Positions 25,443 to 34,035 of a stretch of DNA of 43,622 nucleotides are shown here, in pieces (within the stretch, counting starts at the first letter, position 1; every line of letters begins with the position of its first letter). Source of the stretch: Nanobdellota archaeon (GTDB lineage: Archaea; Nanobdellota; Nanobdellia; Woesearchaeales; SM23-78). Below the pieces are notes generated by a model, which saw only the letters and a program-made list of their open reading frames with translations, ran no database searches and was not told the DNA's origin. The stretch covers positions 1-43,622 of the forward strand of contig JAHJQO010000028.1 in NCBI GenBank assembly GCA_018819305.1. Direction: 5' to 3'. Made by a program: the position numbers and the translations under genes.

Positions 25443-26003
25443 ATGGTAAGAAGATTACAAATCGCTGTTATTGGAAGCAGCAAATCTATCTGTACAAAAA
25501 AAGCTTATGAATTAGCAGAAAAAGTAGGAGAAGAAATAGCAAAAACAGGCGCCACTACGCTTACAGGAGGTGGTCATGGAGTTATGGAAGCTGCTATGAA
25601 AGGAGCAAAAAAACAAGGCGGTTTAACACTCGGAATACTTCCTTGGGGGAAAATGGAGCGCCATAATAAGTATTGTGATGTTGTTATTGCTACAGGTATT
25701 GGATGGTCAAGAGATGCAATTAATCTCAACAGCTGCGACGGCGCAATCATTGTTGGTGGAGGAGCTGGAACTCTAAATGAAGCAACTTATGCATATATAG
25801 AAGATATTCCTATTGTAGCACTAACACCTAGCGGCGGTATGGCAAAAACATTAACAGGTATTTATTTTGATGAACGAAAAACAGAACAAGTAATAGGTAT
25901 GAAAACACCTGAAGAAGCTGTAAAAAGAATTCTTAAGGAAATTAATAAAAGAAAAATAATAAGCAAAAGACCTACTATAGTGAAAAGAAAAACAGATTAT
26001 TAA
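25443..26003 (+). CDS. SLOG/LOG-like nucleotide-binding protein
   Basis: This Rossmann-like protein has QIAVIGSSKS at the start, GGGHGVMEAAMKGAKKQGG, and IVGGGAGTLNEATYAY. These match the family formerly annotated as possible lysine decarboxylase (TIGR00725-like), related to LOG phosphoribohydrolases. LOG enzymes have PGGxGTxxE; here the motif is GGGAGTLNE, so activity on nucleotide 5'-monophosphates is possible but not certain. The start is set at ATG 25443 because GAGGTG at 25431-25436 is a Shine-Dalgarno site that contains the track's GTG start. It lies 32 nt after pheT and is probably in that operon. Confidence 0.82.
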   Translation: MVRRLQIAVIGSSKSICTKKAYELAEKVGEEIAKTGATTLTGGGHGVMEAAMKGAKKQGGLTLGILPWGKMERHNKYCDVVIATGIGWSRDAINLNSCDGAIIVGGGAGTLNEATYAYIEDIPIVALTPSGGMAKTLTGIYFDERKTEQVIGMKTPEEAVKRILKEINKRKIISKRPTIVKRKTDY

Positions 26004-26063
26004 AATTTAAAATAAAAAAAATTAAAAAATAAATAAACCAAAAAAATATTTCTTTTGTTTTTC

Positions 26064-26477
26064 TTACTTTGATTTTTCTTCTTTTTTTACAGGTTCTTTA
26101 GCAACAGATACTTTTTCCTCTTGTTGAGGTTTAGGTTTCACTTTAACTGCTTCTTTCTCAATTTTTTTTGCAGACTGTTTCACAGGCTTTTGTTTTTTCT
26201 TTCTGACTTTTATTGGTCTTTCAGATTTCTTCTTTGGTTTTGTCTCTTTAAGCTCAATCTTAAGTTCCTTAAATACTCTGACAATCTCTGCTCTTGGTGC
26301 ATTTTTCGATATCTTAAAGACCTGTTCTAATGGCTCCAGATGTTTAATATTGCATTTTCTTCTTCTTGTCTGGCCGTCAACTAAAACAGTGAATTTATCA
26401 ACTGTATCTACAATTACACATTTTAAACCAGCATCTCTTCCTGCTATTTTAATACAAAGTCTTCCTATTTCGAACAT
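26064..26477 (-). CDS. rpl14e: Ribosomal protein eL14 with Lys-rich tail
   Basis: Residues 1-75 form the SH3/KOW core of eL14 (MFEIGRLCIKIAGRDAGLKCVIVD, then VLVDGQTRRRKCNIKHLEP). The remaining 60 residues are a low-complexity K/E/P/V tail. AGGAGG at 26486-26491 is 8 nt before ATG 26477 but only 2 nt before the track's ATG at 26483, so I use 26477. It is the last gene of the ribosomal superoperon. In many archaea cmk lies before it and truB after it; neither is here. Confidence 0.92.
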   Translation of the reverse strand: MFEIGRLCIKIAGRDAGLKCVIVDTVDKFTVLVDGQTRRRKCNIKHLEPLEQVFKISKNAPRAEIVRVFKELKIELKETKPKKKSERPIKVRKKKQKPVKQSAKKIEKEAVKVKPKPQQEEKVSVAKEPVKKEEKSK

Positions 26478-26525
26478 TTTCATAACCTCCTAAAAAACTT
26501 ATTGTTTTACCATATTTGTACGTTT

Positions 26526-26571
26526 GCATCCAAAGATTTCGTGGTTTTTGTCACCAAAAACCAACAGATGC
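26526..26571 (-). repeat. Hairpin between eL34 and eL14 genes
   Basis: GGTTTTTG-TCAC-CAAAAACC forms an 8-bp stem with a 4-nt loop, and outer arms GCATC/GATGC extend it. It lies in the 125-nt gap between eL34 and eL14, an unusually large gap for this operon. It may be an RNA-processing or attenuation site, or another palindromic insertion. TATA-like AT-rich sequence downstream is not clear enough to call. Confidence 0.5.
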
Positions 26572-26602
26572 GATAATCATTTACTATTTTTATCTAATTA
26601 AT

Positions 26603-26875
26603 TTATTTGCTTAATCTTGCTTGATTTTTAAGCTTTTTTCTTGCACAAGTACCGCACAGAAAGCCGCCATAAAGTCTTGAAACTTTCTTCTTTGTCTTAG
26701 GAACGTGTTTTGCCTTGGTTGCCTTAAGCCGAGGTATTCCTTTTAACTCTTTTTTACACTCTGCACACTTGTGTATTTTTGGAGTTTTCTTTTTATAACT
26801 CAGTTTAGTAGCGCCTCCAGGCACTTTTTTCTTAACTCTTTTCAGCTTTCTTGATCTATATCGTGGTCTTGGCAT
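26603..26875 (-). CDS. rpl34e: Ribosomal protein eL34
   Basis: The 90-residue protein matches eL34: RPRYRSRKLKRVKKKVPGG at the start and a zinc site made of CAECKKEL and CGTCARKKL. It is a large-subunit protein found only in archaea and eukaryotes. It lies 61 nt after the EMC3-like gene, in the usual archaeal order. Confidence 0.96.
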   Translation of the reverse strand: MPRPRYRSRKLKRVKKKVPGGATKLSYKKKTPKIHKCAECKKELKGIPRLKATKAKHVPKTKKKVSRLYGGFLCGTCARKKLKNQARLSK

Positions 26876-26936
26876 TTTATCCTATGAAAACAAGATCCAT
26901 TTATAAAGATTGTGGATAATATAGACGAGAATATAT

Positions 26937-27710
26937 TCAATATATCTTTAGCAATTTTCTCAGACCTATACTTATGACAACGCTAAAAATAATATATGTC
27001 CAAAGCCAGTTAGGTCTCCATCCAAACAAGTTAATATTTCCTAAAGGATATACTTTTTCATTGCCATTAACTATTTTTTTTAATTTAGAATTCATAATTT
27101 TTTTTTCAGGTTCAACATATTTTCGCTCTGAACTTATAACCAGACTATGCTCATATTCTTCATTATTATAATTCAGAGTAAGTTTATACTCGCCTTCTTC
27201 ACCTTTTAATTCCCATTTGGCAAAATCATCTTTTTCACCTGAAACAATCTGTTGTGTAGAATTGTCAATAAATATCAAATCTGGAATGCTCTGCAAAGAT
27301 GCTTCTGGAGCATGTCCTTCTGCAAAATAAGCAGTTACATCAAATGTCTGATTCGGCTCTATCTGAATATAGGCCATGTGAGAGTTCAGCCATCCAAAAA
27401 TAATAATAATAGGTATTAATGTGTAAAGAGTTGATTTAAAACTGCTCTTCATATATTCCATATTGCCTTTCATGGCATCCTTCTGCATGGCCATTGCTTT
27501 TTGAGGATCTGACTTGCTAAGCGCTTTGAGTTTTTTCTGGCTTGCTTTCATATCATCTTTTAATTTTTTCATTTTTTTCTGGTCTGTTGTAAACTTATAG
27601 ACCAAAGTAATAATCACTGTAATGACAATCGAAACTATGAGAATAGCCAATATAGATGGCATATTAAGAAGTGGATTAAATATTGGGTCTACTATTCCTT
27701 CAAAAACCAT
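26937..27710 (-). CDS. EMC3/DUF106 (Oxa1-superfamily) membrane insertase
   Basis: The 257-residue protein has an N-terminal helix (ILAILIVSIVITVIITLVYKF). A positively charged coiled hairpin follows (DQKKMKKLKDDMKASQKKLKALSKSDPQKAMAMQ). Then come a second helix (TLIPIIIIFGWLNSHMAYI), an outer beta-rich loop of about 90 residues and a last helix. This is the plan of archaeal DUF106/EMC3 proteins of the YidC/Oxa1 superfamily, which help insert membrane proteins. Its place next to secY is conserved in archaea. The outer loop is longer than in typical relatives. Confidence 0.88.
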   Translation of the reverse strand: MVFEGIVDPIFNPLLNMPSILAILIVSIVITVIITLVYKFTTDQKKMKKLKDDMKASQKKLKALSKSDPQKAMAMQKDAMKGNMEYMKSSFKSTLYTLIPIIIIFGWLNSHMAYIQIEPNQTFDVTAYFAEGHAPEASLQSIPDLIFIDNSTQQIVSGEKDDFAKWELKGEEGEYKLTLNYNNEEYEHSLVISSERKYVEPEKKIMNSKLKKIVNGNEKVYPLGNINLFGWRPNWLWTYIIFSVVISIGLRKLLKIY

Positions 27711-27787
27711 TGTTTTCCCTCACCTTTGTATCATTGAACTCAACAAATAATCAAAAAATAAAATAAAAACTTAAAATTTAGCAAATA

Positions 27788-29155
27788 TCAGCCAGTTATA
27801 AATTTTCTCATCATTGGATTCATATCCATCATATGCTGCTGAGCAATTTCTTCGTATAATCTATAAACTATCATGACAGTTAGTAATAATCCTGTGCCGC
27901 TCGTTAAAGCACTTGATATATCTGCCAGCGCTGCAAGCAATCCAACTGCCAGTCCTCCCATTATTGTAAGAGGCCAGATATATCTGTTAAGCATTCTTTC
28001 AAGTACACGAATATCCTTTCTAAAACCAGGAATCTGCAGACCTGAGCTAAGCATCTGCTTAGCCTGGCTTTTTGCATCTAACCCAGATGTTTGCACCCAG
28101 AAAAGACTAAATATCATGGCTCCAATCATCATTATCAATATATAAACCAAAGCATGCCAAAGATCTGAGAATTGCAGGGAATGTGTTATCATACTTCTGA
28201 TTATTTGAGGCCCATAAAGCCATGATGCCAACCCAGAAATAGGCGTACTGCCAGAGAACTGCCCTAATATCGGATGCCCCCATTTGGCAAGCATGCTACC
28301 AAACAACTGTATATTCGCTATTAAAGCGGCTACAAGTATGACTGGAATGTTGCTTGTGTAAAAGAAATGTAAGGGCCATCTCACACCATATCCTCTTACT
28401 CTTCCAAAGCTCAAAGGAACTTCTACTCTCATGGACTGTGCATATACAACAAGCAAAAAGACAACTATGGTGGCTACAATTGCTGCAAACATCAAGCCTG
28501 CAGTTACAGGATCACCCGCACTCAATGATTGAATCAGCGCAGGTACTGCTCCTGTTGCAACACCTGGATTTTGCGGACTTGGTAATGGATTAAATGCTCT
28601 TACGAACACACTCTGAGACACACCTGCTGCAATAAACAAGCTTACACCTGAACCAAATCCCCACTTACTAACAACTTCATCCATAAACATAATCATTAAT
28701 CCGCCAAGGAATAACTGGAAAATAAGAATCCATGGCGATACACCTGCTTTTGGACTTAATCCTCCCATTTGAATATAAATAAATGCTTCTAATATTATAA
28801 AACCTACAGACATCAATTTTTGGGTTCCTTGAAATCTTTTTTTTCCGTCTGTTGTTGTTAAATCAAACTTTACCAGGCCTGAACCATTAAGCAATTGCAA
28901 TACAATAGATGCTGTGACAATAGGTCCAATTCCCAGACTTATAATGCTTCCAAAGCTTGCTCCTAGAATAATTGACAAGAATTCAAATTGTTGAAGTGCA
29001 TTTCCACCTAATCCATATAAAGGTATTAATCCTAAAATAAAGAACAGCACAAGAGTTATAAGAGTCCATTTAAGTTTTTCTTTAAAAGAAAGTTTCTTCT
29101 GTGTAGGACCTTGTACTTCAGGAAGATTATATAGTATTTTGTCAAAAGCGCCCAT
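27788..29155 (-). CDS. secY: SecY/Sec61-alpha protein-conducting channel
   Basis: The 455-residue protein has ten membrane helices in the SecY pattern. Recognisable parts are the plug region (LGLIPLYGLGGNALQQFEFLSIILGA), GIGPIVTASIVLQLL, the cytosolic loop with RVRGYGVRWPLHFFYTSNIPVI, and GFRKDIRVLERMLNRYIWPLTIMGG. It forms the translocon with SecE and Sec61-beta, both encoded elsewhere. It follows uL15 in the standard order. The adk gene that often follows secY in archaea is absent. Confidence 0.97.
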   Translation of the reverse strand: MGAFDKILYNLPEVQGPTQKKLSFKEKLKWTLITLVLFFILGLIPLYGLGGNALQQFEFLSIILGASFGSIISLGIGPIVTASIVLQLLNGSGLVKFDLTTTDGKKRFQGTQKLMSVGFIILEAFIYIQMGGLSPKAGVSPWILIFQLFLGGLMIMFMDEVVSKWGFGSGVSLFIAAGVSQSVFVRAFNPLPSPQNPGVATGAVPALIQSLSAGDPVTAGLMFAAIVATIVVFLLVVYAQSMRVEVPLSFGRVRGYGVRWPLHFFYTSNIPVILVAALIANIQLFGSMLAKWGHPILGQFSGSTPISGLASWLYGPQIIRSMITHSLQFSDLWHALVYILIMMIGAMIFSLFWVQTSGLDAKSQAKQMLSSGLQIPGFRKDIRVLERMLNRYIWPLTIMGGLAVGLLAALADISSALTSGTGLLLTVMIVYRLYEEIAQQHMMDMNPMMRKFITG

Positions 29156-29216
29156 TTTAATAAACCCTGATTAAACTTAAAATATTTTTATACACCCTGC
29201 ACCAAGCTAGACTTTT

Positions 29217-29816
29217 TCAAGCTTTTGCTTGAGGCTCAGCTTTTGGCGTTGGCTTGGGCGGAACTTCTTTTTTCTTTTCCTCTTTTTTTGGTGTATTTTT
29301 TGGTGTAGATTCTGCTTCATCACTATCATTTTCTGGTTCTGCTGCTTTTTTTGGCTTTGCTGTCTTTTTTATCTTTACTTTTTTAACCTGCAGAATCTTA
29401 ATTTCTCCGCCTGCTTCTTTTACTCTTTCAACAGCTTTTTTTGAAGCAAAATTCGCAATTATAATCAGTTTCTGTTTGATTGTTCCTCTTCCAATAACCT
29501 TATCATATCCTGCTTTCTTCAAGTCAATTTCATACCCAGTTGGTTTTTTTGTTGCAAAACCTTTTTCCAGCCAAATATTTAGATAATTACTAATAACATC
29601 AAGATTAACAGCTTTTACATTTTTTCTGCTTTTCGAAGTAAAACCAATGATTTTCTTTTCTTTCCAATATGATGGTTTTTTAGCGTCTCCCTTCTTACCG
29701 CTTCCAGCCCTGCCTCTTCCTCCACGATGACCAGCGCCTCTTCTTTTTTTCATAGCGCCTCCTCCGTGTGTTTTGCTGCCTCTGTATTTAGTTACTTTTT
29801 TTCTTTTGAATCTCAT
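29217..29816 (-). CDS. rpl15: Ribosomal protein uL15 with C-terminal tail
   Basis: The glycine-rich N-terminus (RGSKTHGGGAMKKRRGAGHRGGRGRAG) and the body through VKEAGGEI are typical uL15. About 55 residues of K/P/E-rich tail follow. The track start is a GTG at 29825; the ATG at 29816 (MRFKRKK) fits the family better and gives 199 residues. It lies between uL30 and secY. Confidence 0.95.
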   Translation of the reverse strand: MRFKRKKVTKYRGSKTHGGGAMKKRRGAGHRGGRGRAGSGKKGDAKKPSYWKEKKIIGFTSKSRKNVKAVNLDVISNYLNIWLEKGFATKKPTGYEIDLKKAGYDKVIGRGTIKQKLIIIANFASKKAVERVKEAGGEIKILQVKKVKIKKTAKPKKAAEPENDSDEAESTPKNTPKKEEKKKEVPPKPTPKAEPQAKA

Positions 29817-29864
29817 GATAATCACACATAATATTTATATTTTAAAGCATCATAGTTTATAATA

Positions 29865-30329
29865 TTATAACATCTTTTTAATTAATTCACTAATTTTAGC
29901 TCCTCTGTAACCAAGGACGCCACCCTTGTTGAATGGAACTTTGATTCCTTTTCTTTCAAATCCTCCTCTTGGAGGATGAAGCGCAAAGAATTTCTTTAGA
30001 AATCCTTTGTTGTTAGGGTCTTTTTTTCCTCTTTTTTCAAGCAATAATTTTAAAGTATCATCATCAATTTCTCCATAAGTAACATAATCCTTACATTTAA
30101 GAAGTGTTGCTCTGATGCTAGGAGTGTCTTCAACAACCACGCAAACATGTTTTTTTCTTAATCTCAAGGTATTTAGAGCCTGTTTCATATCTTTTCTAAC
30201 TCCATTTAATCCTCTAATAAGTATGATTGCTAATTTTCCTTGTGGCTTAACTTGTGTTTCAGAAACTGTTTTTTTTGCAGCTTCTTCTTTTTTCACAGGG
30301 TTTGTTTGTGTTTTTTGTTGTTCTGTCAT
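29865..30329 (-). CDS. rpl30: Ribosomal protein uL30 with N-terminal extension
   Basis: Residues from about 30 on match archaeal uL30: KLAIILIRGLNGVRKDMKQALNTLRL, then FALHPPRGGFERKGIK and GGVLGYRGAKISELIKKML. The first 30 residues are a low-complexity K/T/Q/E stretch, so here the extra tail is at the N-terminus. The gene starts 2 nt after the uS5 stop codon. Confidence 0.95.
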   Translation of the reverse strand: MTEQQKTQTNPVKKEEAAKKTVSETQVKPQGKLAIILIRGLNGVRKDMKQALNTLRLRKKHVCVVVEDTPSIRATLLKCKDYVTYGEIDDDTLKLLLEKRGKKDPNNKGFLKKFFALHPPRGGFERKGIKVPFNKGGVLGYRGAKISELIKKML

Positions 30330-30331
30330 TT

Positions 30332-31246
30332 TTACTCTTTTGTTTTCTTATTATTGTTATCTTTATCTTCTGTTTTAACTTCTGCTGCTTCTGGAAGTAT
30401 TTCTGGTTGCATATCCTGCTGCTTCTCTTGTTTAGGTTCTTCATTGCAAATACCTAATGCTTTGAATTGGTCAGGTTGTATTTTAATCTGAATTGTTTTT
30501 CTTAATGCTTTTTCACAAGCAAGGATCATATTTATTCTATTTTTTGTCTGCCCTCTTGTTTTGGACCAAACATCCTTAATTCCAGCTATTTCCAAAATCT
30601 TCGCCACTTCTTTTTCACAGCAAAGACCTTTTCCTTTAGGAGCAGGCATAAGTATTATCTCAACAGAACCACATTTACCTTCAACAGCCACTGGTAAAGA
30701 ATGAGGTTTTCCACAACCGCATTGCCATGAACCACAGCCTCTTCTGATTTTAAAAATGTTTAGTTTTGCTTTTCTAATGGCTTTTTCTCTGGCAGGAACA
30801 GTTTCCTTAGCCTTTCCAAAACCTATTCCAACATGAGTGTTCTTATCACCAACAATAGCCATAGTTGAAAACTTTGGCTTGTTTCCTTCTCTTGTTTTTT
30901 TCTGGGTCTGACGGAAAACACGTCTTGCTCCTCCACCAAACTTACCCTTGGATTGTCCAATCAAAAGCAAATCCTGCTCCAGGTCCAGAAGACTGTCTAC
31001 TACTTCTGGTTCAAGGATTATAAAAGCATTATCCAGAACTTCATCAATATTTGTAATTTCTTTATTCTGTACTTTTCTTCCTAATTCTGTCTTCGGTTTC
31101 CAATTAGACACATCTGATTTATTTTGCTCTGTAGGTCGCTGAGTTTTCCTTGAATTTCTTGAACTACCCCTATTTCTTGGAGCTTTTTGGGAAGCAGATT
31201 CGTTGTCTTTATTTCCATTTGCTCTTTTTCTTTTTACCATAATCAT
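30332..31246 (-). CDS. rps5: Ribosomal protein uS5 with both-end extensions
   Basis: The uS5 core runs from WKPKTELGRKV to the end of the second domain (KAIRKAKLNIFKIRRGCGSWQCGC, KGLCCEKEVAKILEIAGIKDVWSKTRGQT). It sits between a charged 50-residue N-terminal extension and a K/E/Q-rich C-terminal tail. The start is uncertain: a TTG (31249), an ATG (31246) that overlaps the uL18 stop as TGATG, or ATG 31240. I choose the TGATG overlap, which implies translational coupling. Confidence 0.93.
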   Translation of the reverse strand: MIMVKRKRANGNKDNESASQKAPRNRGSSRNSRKTQRPTEQNKSDVSNWKPKTELGRKVQNKEITNIDEVLDNAFIILEPEVVDSLLDLEQDLLLIGQSKGKFGGGARRVFRQTQKKTREGNKPKFSTMAIVGDKNTHVGIGFGKAKETVPAREKAIRKAKLNIFKIRRGCGSWQCGCGKPHSLPVAVEGKCGSVEIILMPAPKGKGLCCEKEVAKILEIAGIKDVWSKTRGQTKNRINMILACEKALRKTIQIKIQPDQFKALGICNEEPKQEKQQDMQPEILPEAAEVKTEDKDNNNKKTKE

Positions 31247-31803
31247 CAACCATTTATTTTCTTTTTCATGCTTTCAAAATCTTTTTTAAAATCAGCAGGC
31301 GTAACTTTTATTTTGTTATATTCTGAAAAATGAGTCTGATTTTTATTTGAGGTCAAAAAAGCACTGATATGCTCTCCTGACAATCTTTTTTCTGAAGGGA
31401 AAATATCTTCTGAAACAGGAATTTGAATGCCTGCATCAACCACTCCTTTTAGAGCTGCATATATTCTGGAACCTTTTATAGGTGTCTGCAAACCAACATC
31501 AAGTATGGCTTCTTTAATTTTTTTTGCCAGTGCACTTTTCCCTAAACTCAAACCTGCTAAATAACATGCAGGAAGATTTATACAGGAGTATTTCCAGCCC
31601 ATTTTTTTTAAAGATGTGGAACTGACTCCACAAATAATTTTATCTCCATTATCTGAATATTCAGCCATCTGCAGTATTATTTGTTTATTGGTTTTTCGGA
31701 TTATAAGCCTGATTTGCTTGCTTTTAAGCAAAGATAATCTCTTCTTATAATTAGTTCTTCCTGTTCTCTTTCTGCGAAAAGGTATTGTTTTTTTTCCAGT
31801 CAT
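31246..31803 (-). CDS. rpl18: Ribosomal protein uL18
   Basis: The 185-residue protein matches archaeal uL18: PFRRKRTGRTNYKKRLSLLKS, RLIIRKTNKQIILQ, CYLAGLSLGKSA and VDAGIQIPVSEDIFPSEKRLSGEHIS. It binds 5S rRNA together with uL5. The length is normal and there is no added tail. The stop overlaps the uS5 start. Confidence 0.96.
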   Translation of the reverse strand: MTGKKTIPFRRKRTGRTNYKKRLSLLKSKQIRLIIRKTNKQIILQMAEYSDNGDKIICGVSSTSLKKMGWKYSCINLPACYLAGLSLGKSALAKKIKEAILDVGLQTPIKGSRIYAALKGVVDAGIQIPVSEDIFPSEKRLSGEHISAFLTSNKNQTHFSEYNKIKVTPADFKKDFESMKKKING

Positions 31804-31857
31804 TTGATTTCACGTTTATTCATTTGTTTAGTATTGTTGTTTAGTATTGTTATGTAT

Positions 31858-32385
31858 TTATTTTGATTTCTTCACAGTGGGTTTTGGCTTTGTTTTTGCT
31901 GGTTTTGAAACCTTAACTTTTTCTTTTACTTTAGTTGGGTCAATCATGTTATTTTCACGAACATAAATCTTGATATGGTTAATACTTCTGAAAAAGCCTC
32001 CTTTTGATTTAGCATAAAGCTGCCTGAAAACAGTAGGTTCCAAATAAAATCTTAATTTTTTCAAAAATGTTCTCTGCGCACGAACCGTCCTCATCCAAAC
32101 TTCTTTTTTAGATTCACGAGCAGTTGCTTTTCCTTTTCTATGGCCTCCTCCTTTTCTTAATCCTTTAGCCCTTTGAATTTTCCTTTTATTTGCTCTTACA
32201 CGTGAAACTCCTTTTTTCTGACGCTCCTTTATTGCGCCTTCGCCAACAAGCAATCTGATATCTGTCTTGGTTATGGCTTCTTTTATATCTTCAAGTCTAG
32301 CAGGGTCAAAAATGACTCTCTTTGCAGAGCATTTCATTACAATGGCTGCCAGTCTTTTTTGTAAAGTTAGTTTCATTTTAATCAT
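31858..32385 (-). CDS. rpl19e: Ribosomal protein eL19 with short tail
   Basis: The protein matches eL19: KLTLQKRLAAIVMKCSAKRVIFDP, a basic central helix (GVSRVRANKRKIQRAKGLRKGGGHRKGKATAR), and VWMRTVRAQRTFLKKLR. The end is a short K/P/T-rich tail. Two ATG codons are three codons apart (32385 and 32376) and the sequence does not decide between them. eL19 helps form an inter-subunit bridge. Confidence 0.95.
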   Translation of the reverse strand: MIKMKLTLQKRLAAIVMKCSAKRVIFDPARLEDIKEAITKTDIRLLVGEGAIKERQKKGVSRVRANKRKIQRAKGLRKGGGHRKGKATARESKKEVWMRTVRAQRTFLKKLRFYLEPTVFRQLYAKSKGGFFRSINHIKIYVRENNMIDPTKVKEKVKVSKPAKTKPKPTVKKSK

Positions 32386-32417
32386 TCCAATTAATCATTC
32401 TATTTTTTGTCATCTAA

Positions 32418-33056
32418 TCATGATTTTTTAGTAAGCACTCTGTCTTTTTCTTGTTTTTCAAGTTTTTTCTTATCATCTTCTGACAATTCTTCTTTTTTCT
32501 GCAGTTTTTCTGCAGATTCAGAATCTTTTTTAGATTCTGTTTTCTTTTCTTCAGGTTTTGCTGCTTTATCAGTAAGTTTTTTATCAGCAGATTTTTTCTT
32601 TTCTGTCCTTCTTCCAAGCTTCTTTTTTCGTTCTTCTTTGCTTTGTTTTAATTGAGCCTCAATTTTTACCAGAGTTTTTTCAACATCCATGTTCAGCAAA
32701 ACAAGATTTTTCTTTTTGATCTCATTGAGTAGCAATTGTCTTTTTTTTGCACCTATGCTTGAAGCCAGTACGATTCCTTGCTCCTTTGTAATTTTTTCTA
32801 ATTGCTTAATATTTGAAACAAAAACAGGTATTAAACCTGATTTATGAAAACATCTTATTAATTTTGGAGCTCTAAAACCGCTTTCAGGACTTCCACCATG
32901 ATTTTTACCTTTAATTCTCTGCTTATTATGCAACCCCTTTGGTCGTCTCCAGCTTCTTGATAGTTTTTTCTTTTTTGTAGTGTCATTTCTAACAAAAACA
33001 GGTTTTTTCTTCTTGGTTTTTGTTCTCTGTTCTAACAATTTTTTTGTATTTGTCAT
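32418..33056 (-). CDS. rpl32e: Ribosomal protein eL32 with long charged tail
   Basis: The eL32 core is seen in FVRNDTTKKKKLSRSWRRPKGLHNK, HGGSPESGFRAPKLIRCFHKSGLIPVFVSN and VLASSIGAKKR. From about residue 130 a 70-80-residue K/E/S-rich tail follows. The DNA for this tail contains two adjacent perfect hairpins (32498-32539). The start overlaps the uL6 stop by 4 nt. Confidence 0.95.
   Translation of the reverse strand: MTNTKKLLEQRTKTKKKKPVFVRNDTTKKKKLSRSWRRPKGLHNKQRIKGKNHGGSPESGFRAPKLIRCFHKSGLIPVFVSNIKQLEKITKEQGIVLASSIGAKKRQLLLNEIKKKNLVLLNMDVEKTLVKIEAQLKQSKEERKKKLGRRTEKKKSADKKLTDKAAKPEEKKTESKKDSESAEKLQKKEELSEDDKKKLEKQEKDRVLTKKS
32498..32539 (-). repeat. Two adjacent palindromes inside the eL32 tail
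   Basis: TCTGCAG-TTTTT-CTGCAGA (32498-32516) and CAGAATCT-TTTTT-AGATTCTG (32519-32539) are separated by 2 nt. Both are perfect stems with 5-nt T loops on the plus strand. They encode part of the tail around ESKKDSESAEKLQKK without breaking the frame. They resemble the tandem palindromes of uS3 and uL22 in layout but not in sequence. Confidence 0.65.
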
Positions 33057-33601
33057 ATTTTTATTGGCTTACCATCTTTTTCTATAATGAATATTCCATC
33101 TTGAAAAATTCTTTTGTCAAAACCATAGCGCTTTGTTTTTTTCTCTATTAATGCTGCAGTCTGACCTGTGATCTCTTTTTCAACTCCTTCAACAATTACT
33201 TCCTGGCCTTCAATTTGTATACTCACACCTTCAGGAATTGGAATTGTTCGGGGTACATTCTCCCCTACAAAATTCTTTATCTCAAAAAGTTTGCCTTTAA
33301 CGGCAACACTCATAGGGAAGTGACCTGAACATATTTTAAGTTTATAAACATGCCCTTCTTTTACTCCATTGAACATATTGCGAAGGTGTGCGGCAAAGGA
33401 TTTGATAAGTTTTTTCTCTCTTTTGCTGGCCCCTTTTGACTCAAAAACAATATTGTTTGACTCAACTTTGGAAGAAATATTAGGATTGTGCAGACTTCTC
33501 TTTATTTCGCCCTTTTCTCCTTTGACTGAGAAAAGACCTTTTTCTACATTAACAGTTATCCCTTCCGGTATTTCAATTTCTTCTCTTAGGTCTTGATTCA
33601 T
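33053..33601 (-). CDS. rpl6: Ribosomal protein uL6
   Basis: The 182-residue protein matches archaeal uL6 in two similar domains: IPEGITVNVEKGLFSVKGEKGEIKRSL and FEIKNFVGENVPRTIPIPEGVSIQIEGQEVIVEG. It closes with RIFQDGIFIIEKDGKP. The length is normal and there is no tail. It binds 23S rRNA near the factor-binding site. Confidence 0.96.
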   Translation of the reverse strand: MNQDLREEIEIPEGITVNVEKGLFSVKGEKGEIKRSLHNPNISSKVESNNIVFESKGASKREKKLIKSFAAHLRNMFNGVKEGHVYKLKICSGHFPMSVAVKGKLFEIKNFVGENVPRTIPIPEGVSIQIEGQEVIVEGVEKEITGQTAALIEKKTKRYGFDKRIFQDGIFIIEKDGKPIKI

Positions 33602-33630
33602 TTTATTTTCTTATCTTTTTTTATCTTTAT

Positions 33631-34023
33631 CTAATAGCAGAAACTTATTAATCTGCCGCCTATTTCTTTTTTCTTTGCTTCTATATGAGTCATCATTCCT
33701 TGCGATGTACTTACAATTATAATTCCAAAGTCCTTTGCAGGAAGGAATCTCTTTTCAAATTTTTCAAAAGAGTATTTTTGGACGCTAAAACGAGGCTTAA
33801 TCACACCTGCTTTGTTTATTTTTCCAAGCAGATGGATAACCAGCATGTCTCCTTTAGAGTCTTTGACTTCTTCAAATCCACCAATATATTTATGATCCTG
33901 CATAATGCTAAGCACTTTCTTGATGACCTTAGAGTTATCTTTAGTGATAACTTGTTTCTTCCCTAATTTTTCATATGCATTGATTTGTGAAATCACGTTT
34001 GACAAATGGTCATTTAAACTCAT
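33631..34023 (-). CDS. rps8: Ribosomal protein uS8
   Basis: The 130-residue protein is a full-length uS8, from the N-terminal NDHLSNVISQINAYEKLGKKQV to the C-terminal GIIIVSTSQGMMTHIEAKKKEIGGRLISFCY. It stops with TAG exactly at the family's normal end, which is further evidence that TAG terminates translation in this genome. Confidence 0.96.
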   Translation of the reverse strand: MSLNDHLSNVISQINAYEKLGKKQVITKDNSKVIKKVLSIMQDHKYIGGFEEVKDSKGDMLVIHLLGKINKAGVIKPRFSVQKYSFEKFEKRFLPAKDFGIIIVSTSQGMMTHIEAKKKEIGGRLISFCY

Positions 34024-34035
34024 TTTGCGCTTACC

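Noticed and set aside
29218-29231. CAAGC-TTTT-GCTTG at the uL15 stop as a terminator
   Set aside because: Only five base pairs lie within coding sequence and the stop codon, and secY follows in the same operon.
30115-30491. Overlapping plus-strand Phe/Cys/Leu-rich ORFs opposite uL30 and uS5
   Set aside because: They are reverse complements of Lys/Glu-rich tails and encode implausible F/L/C-rich text; the ribosomal genes on the other strand are certain.
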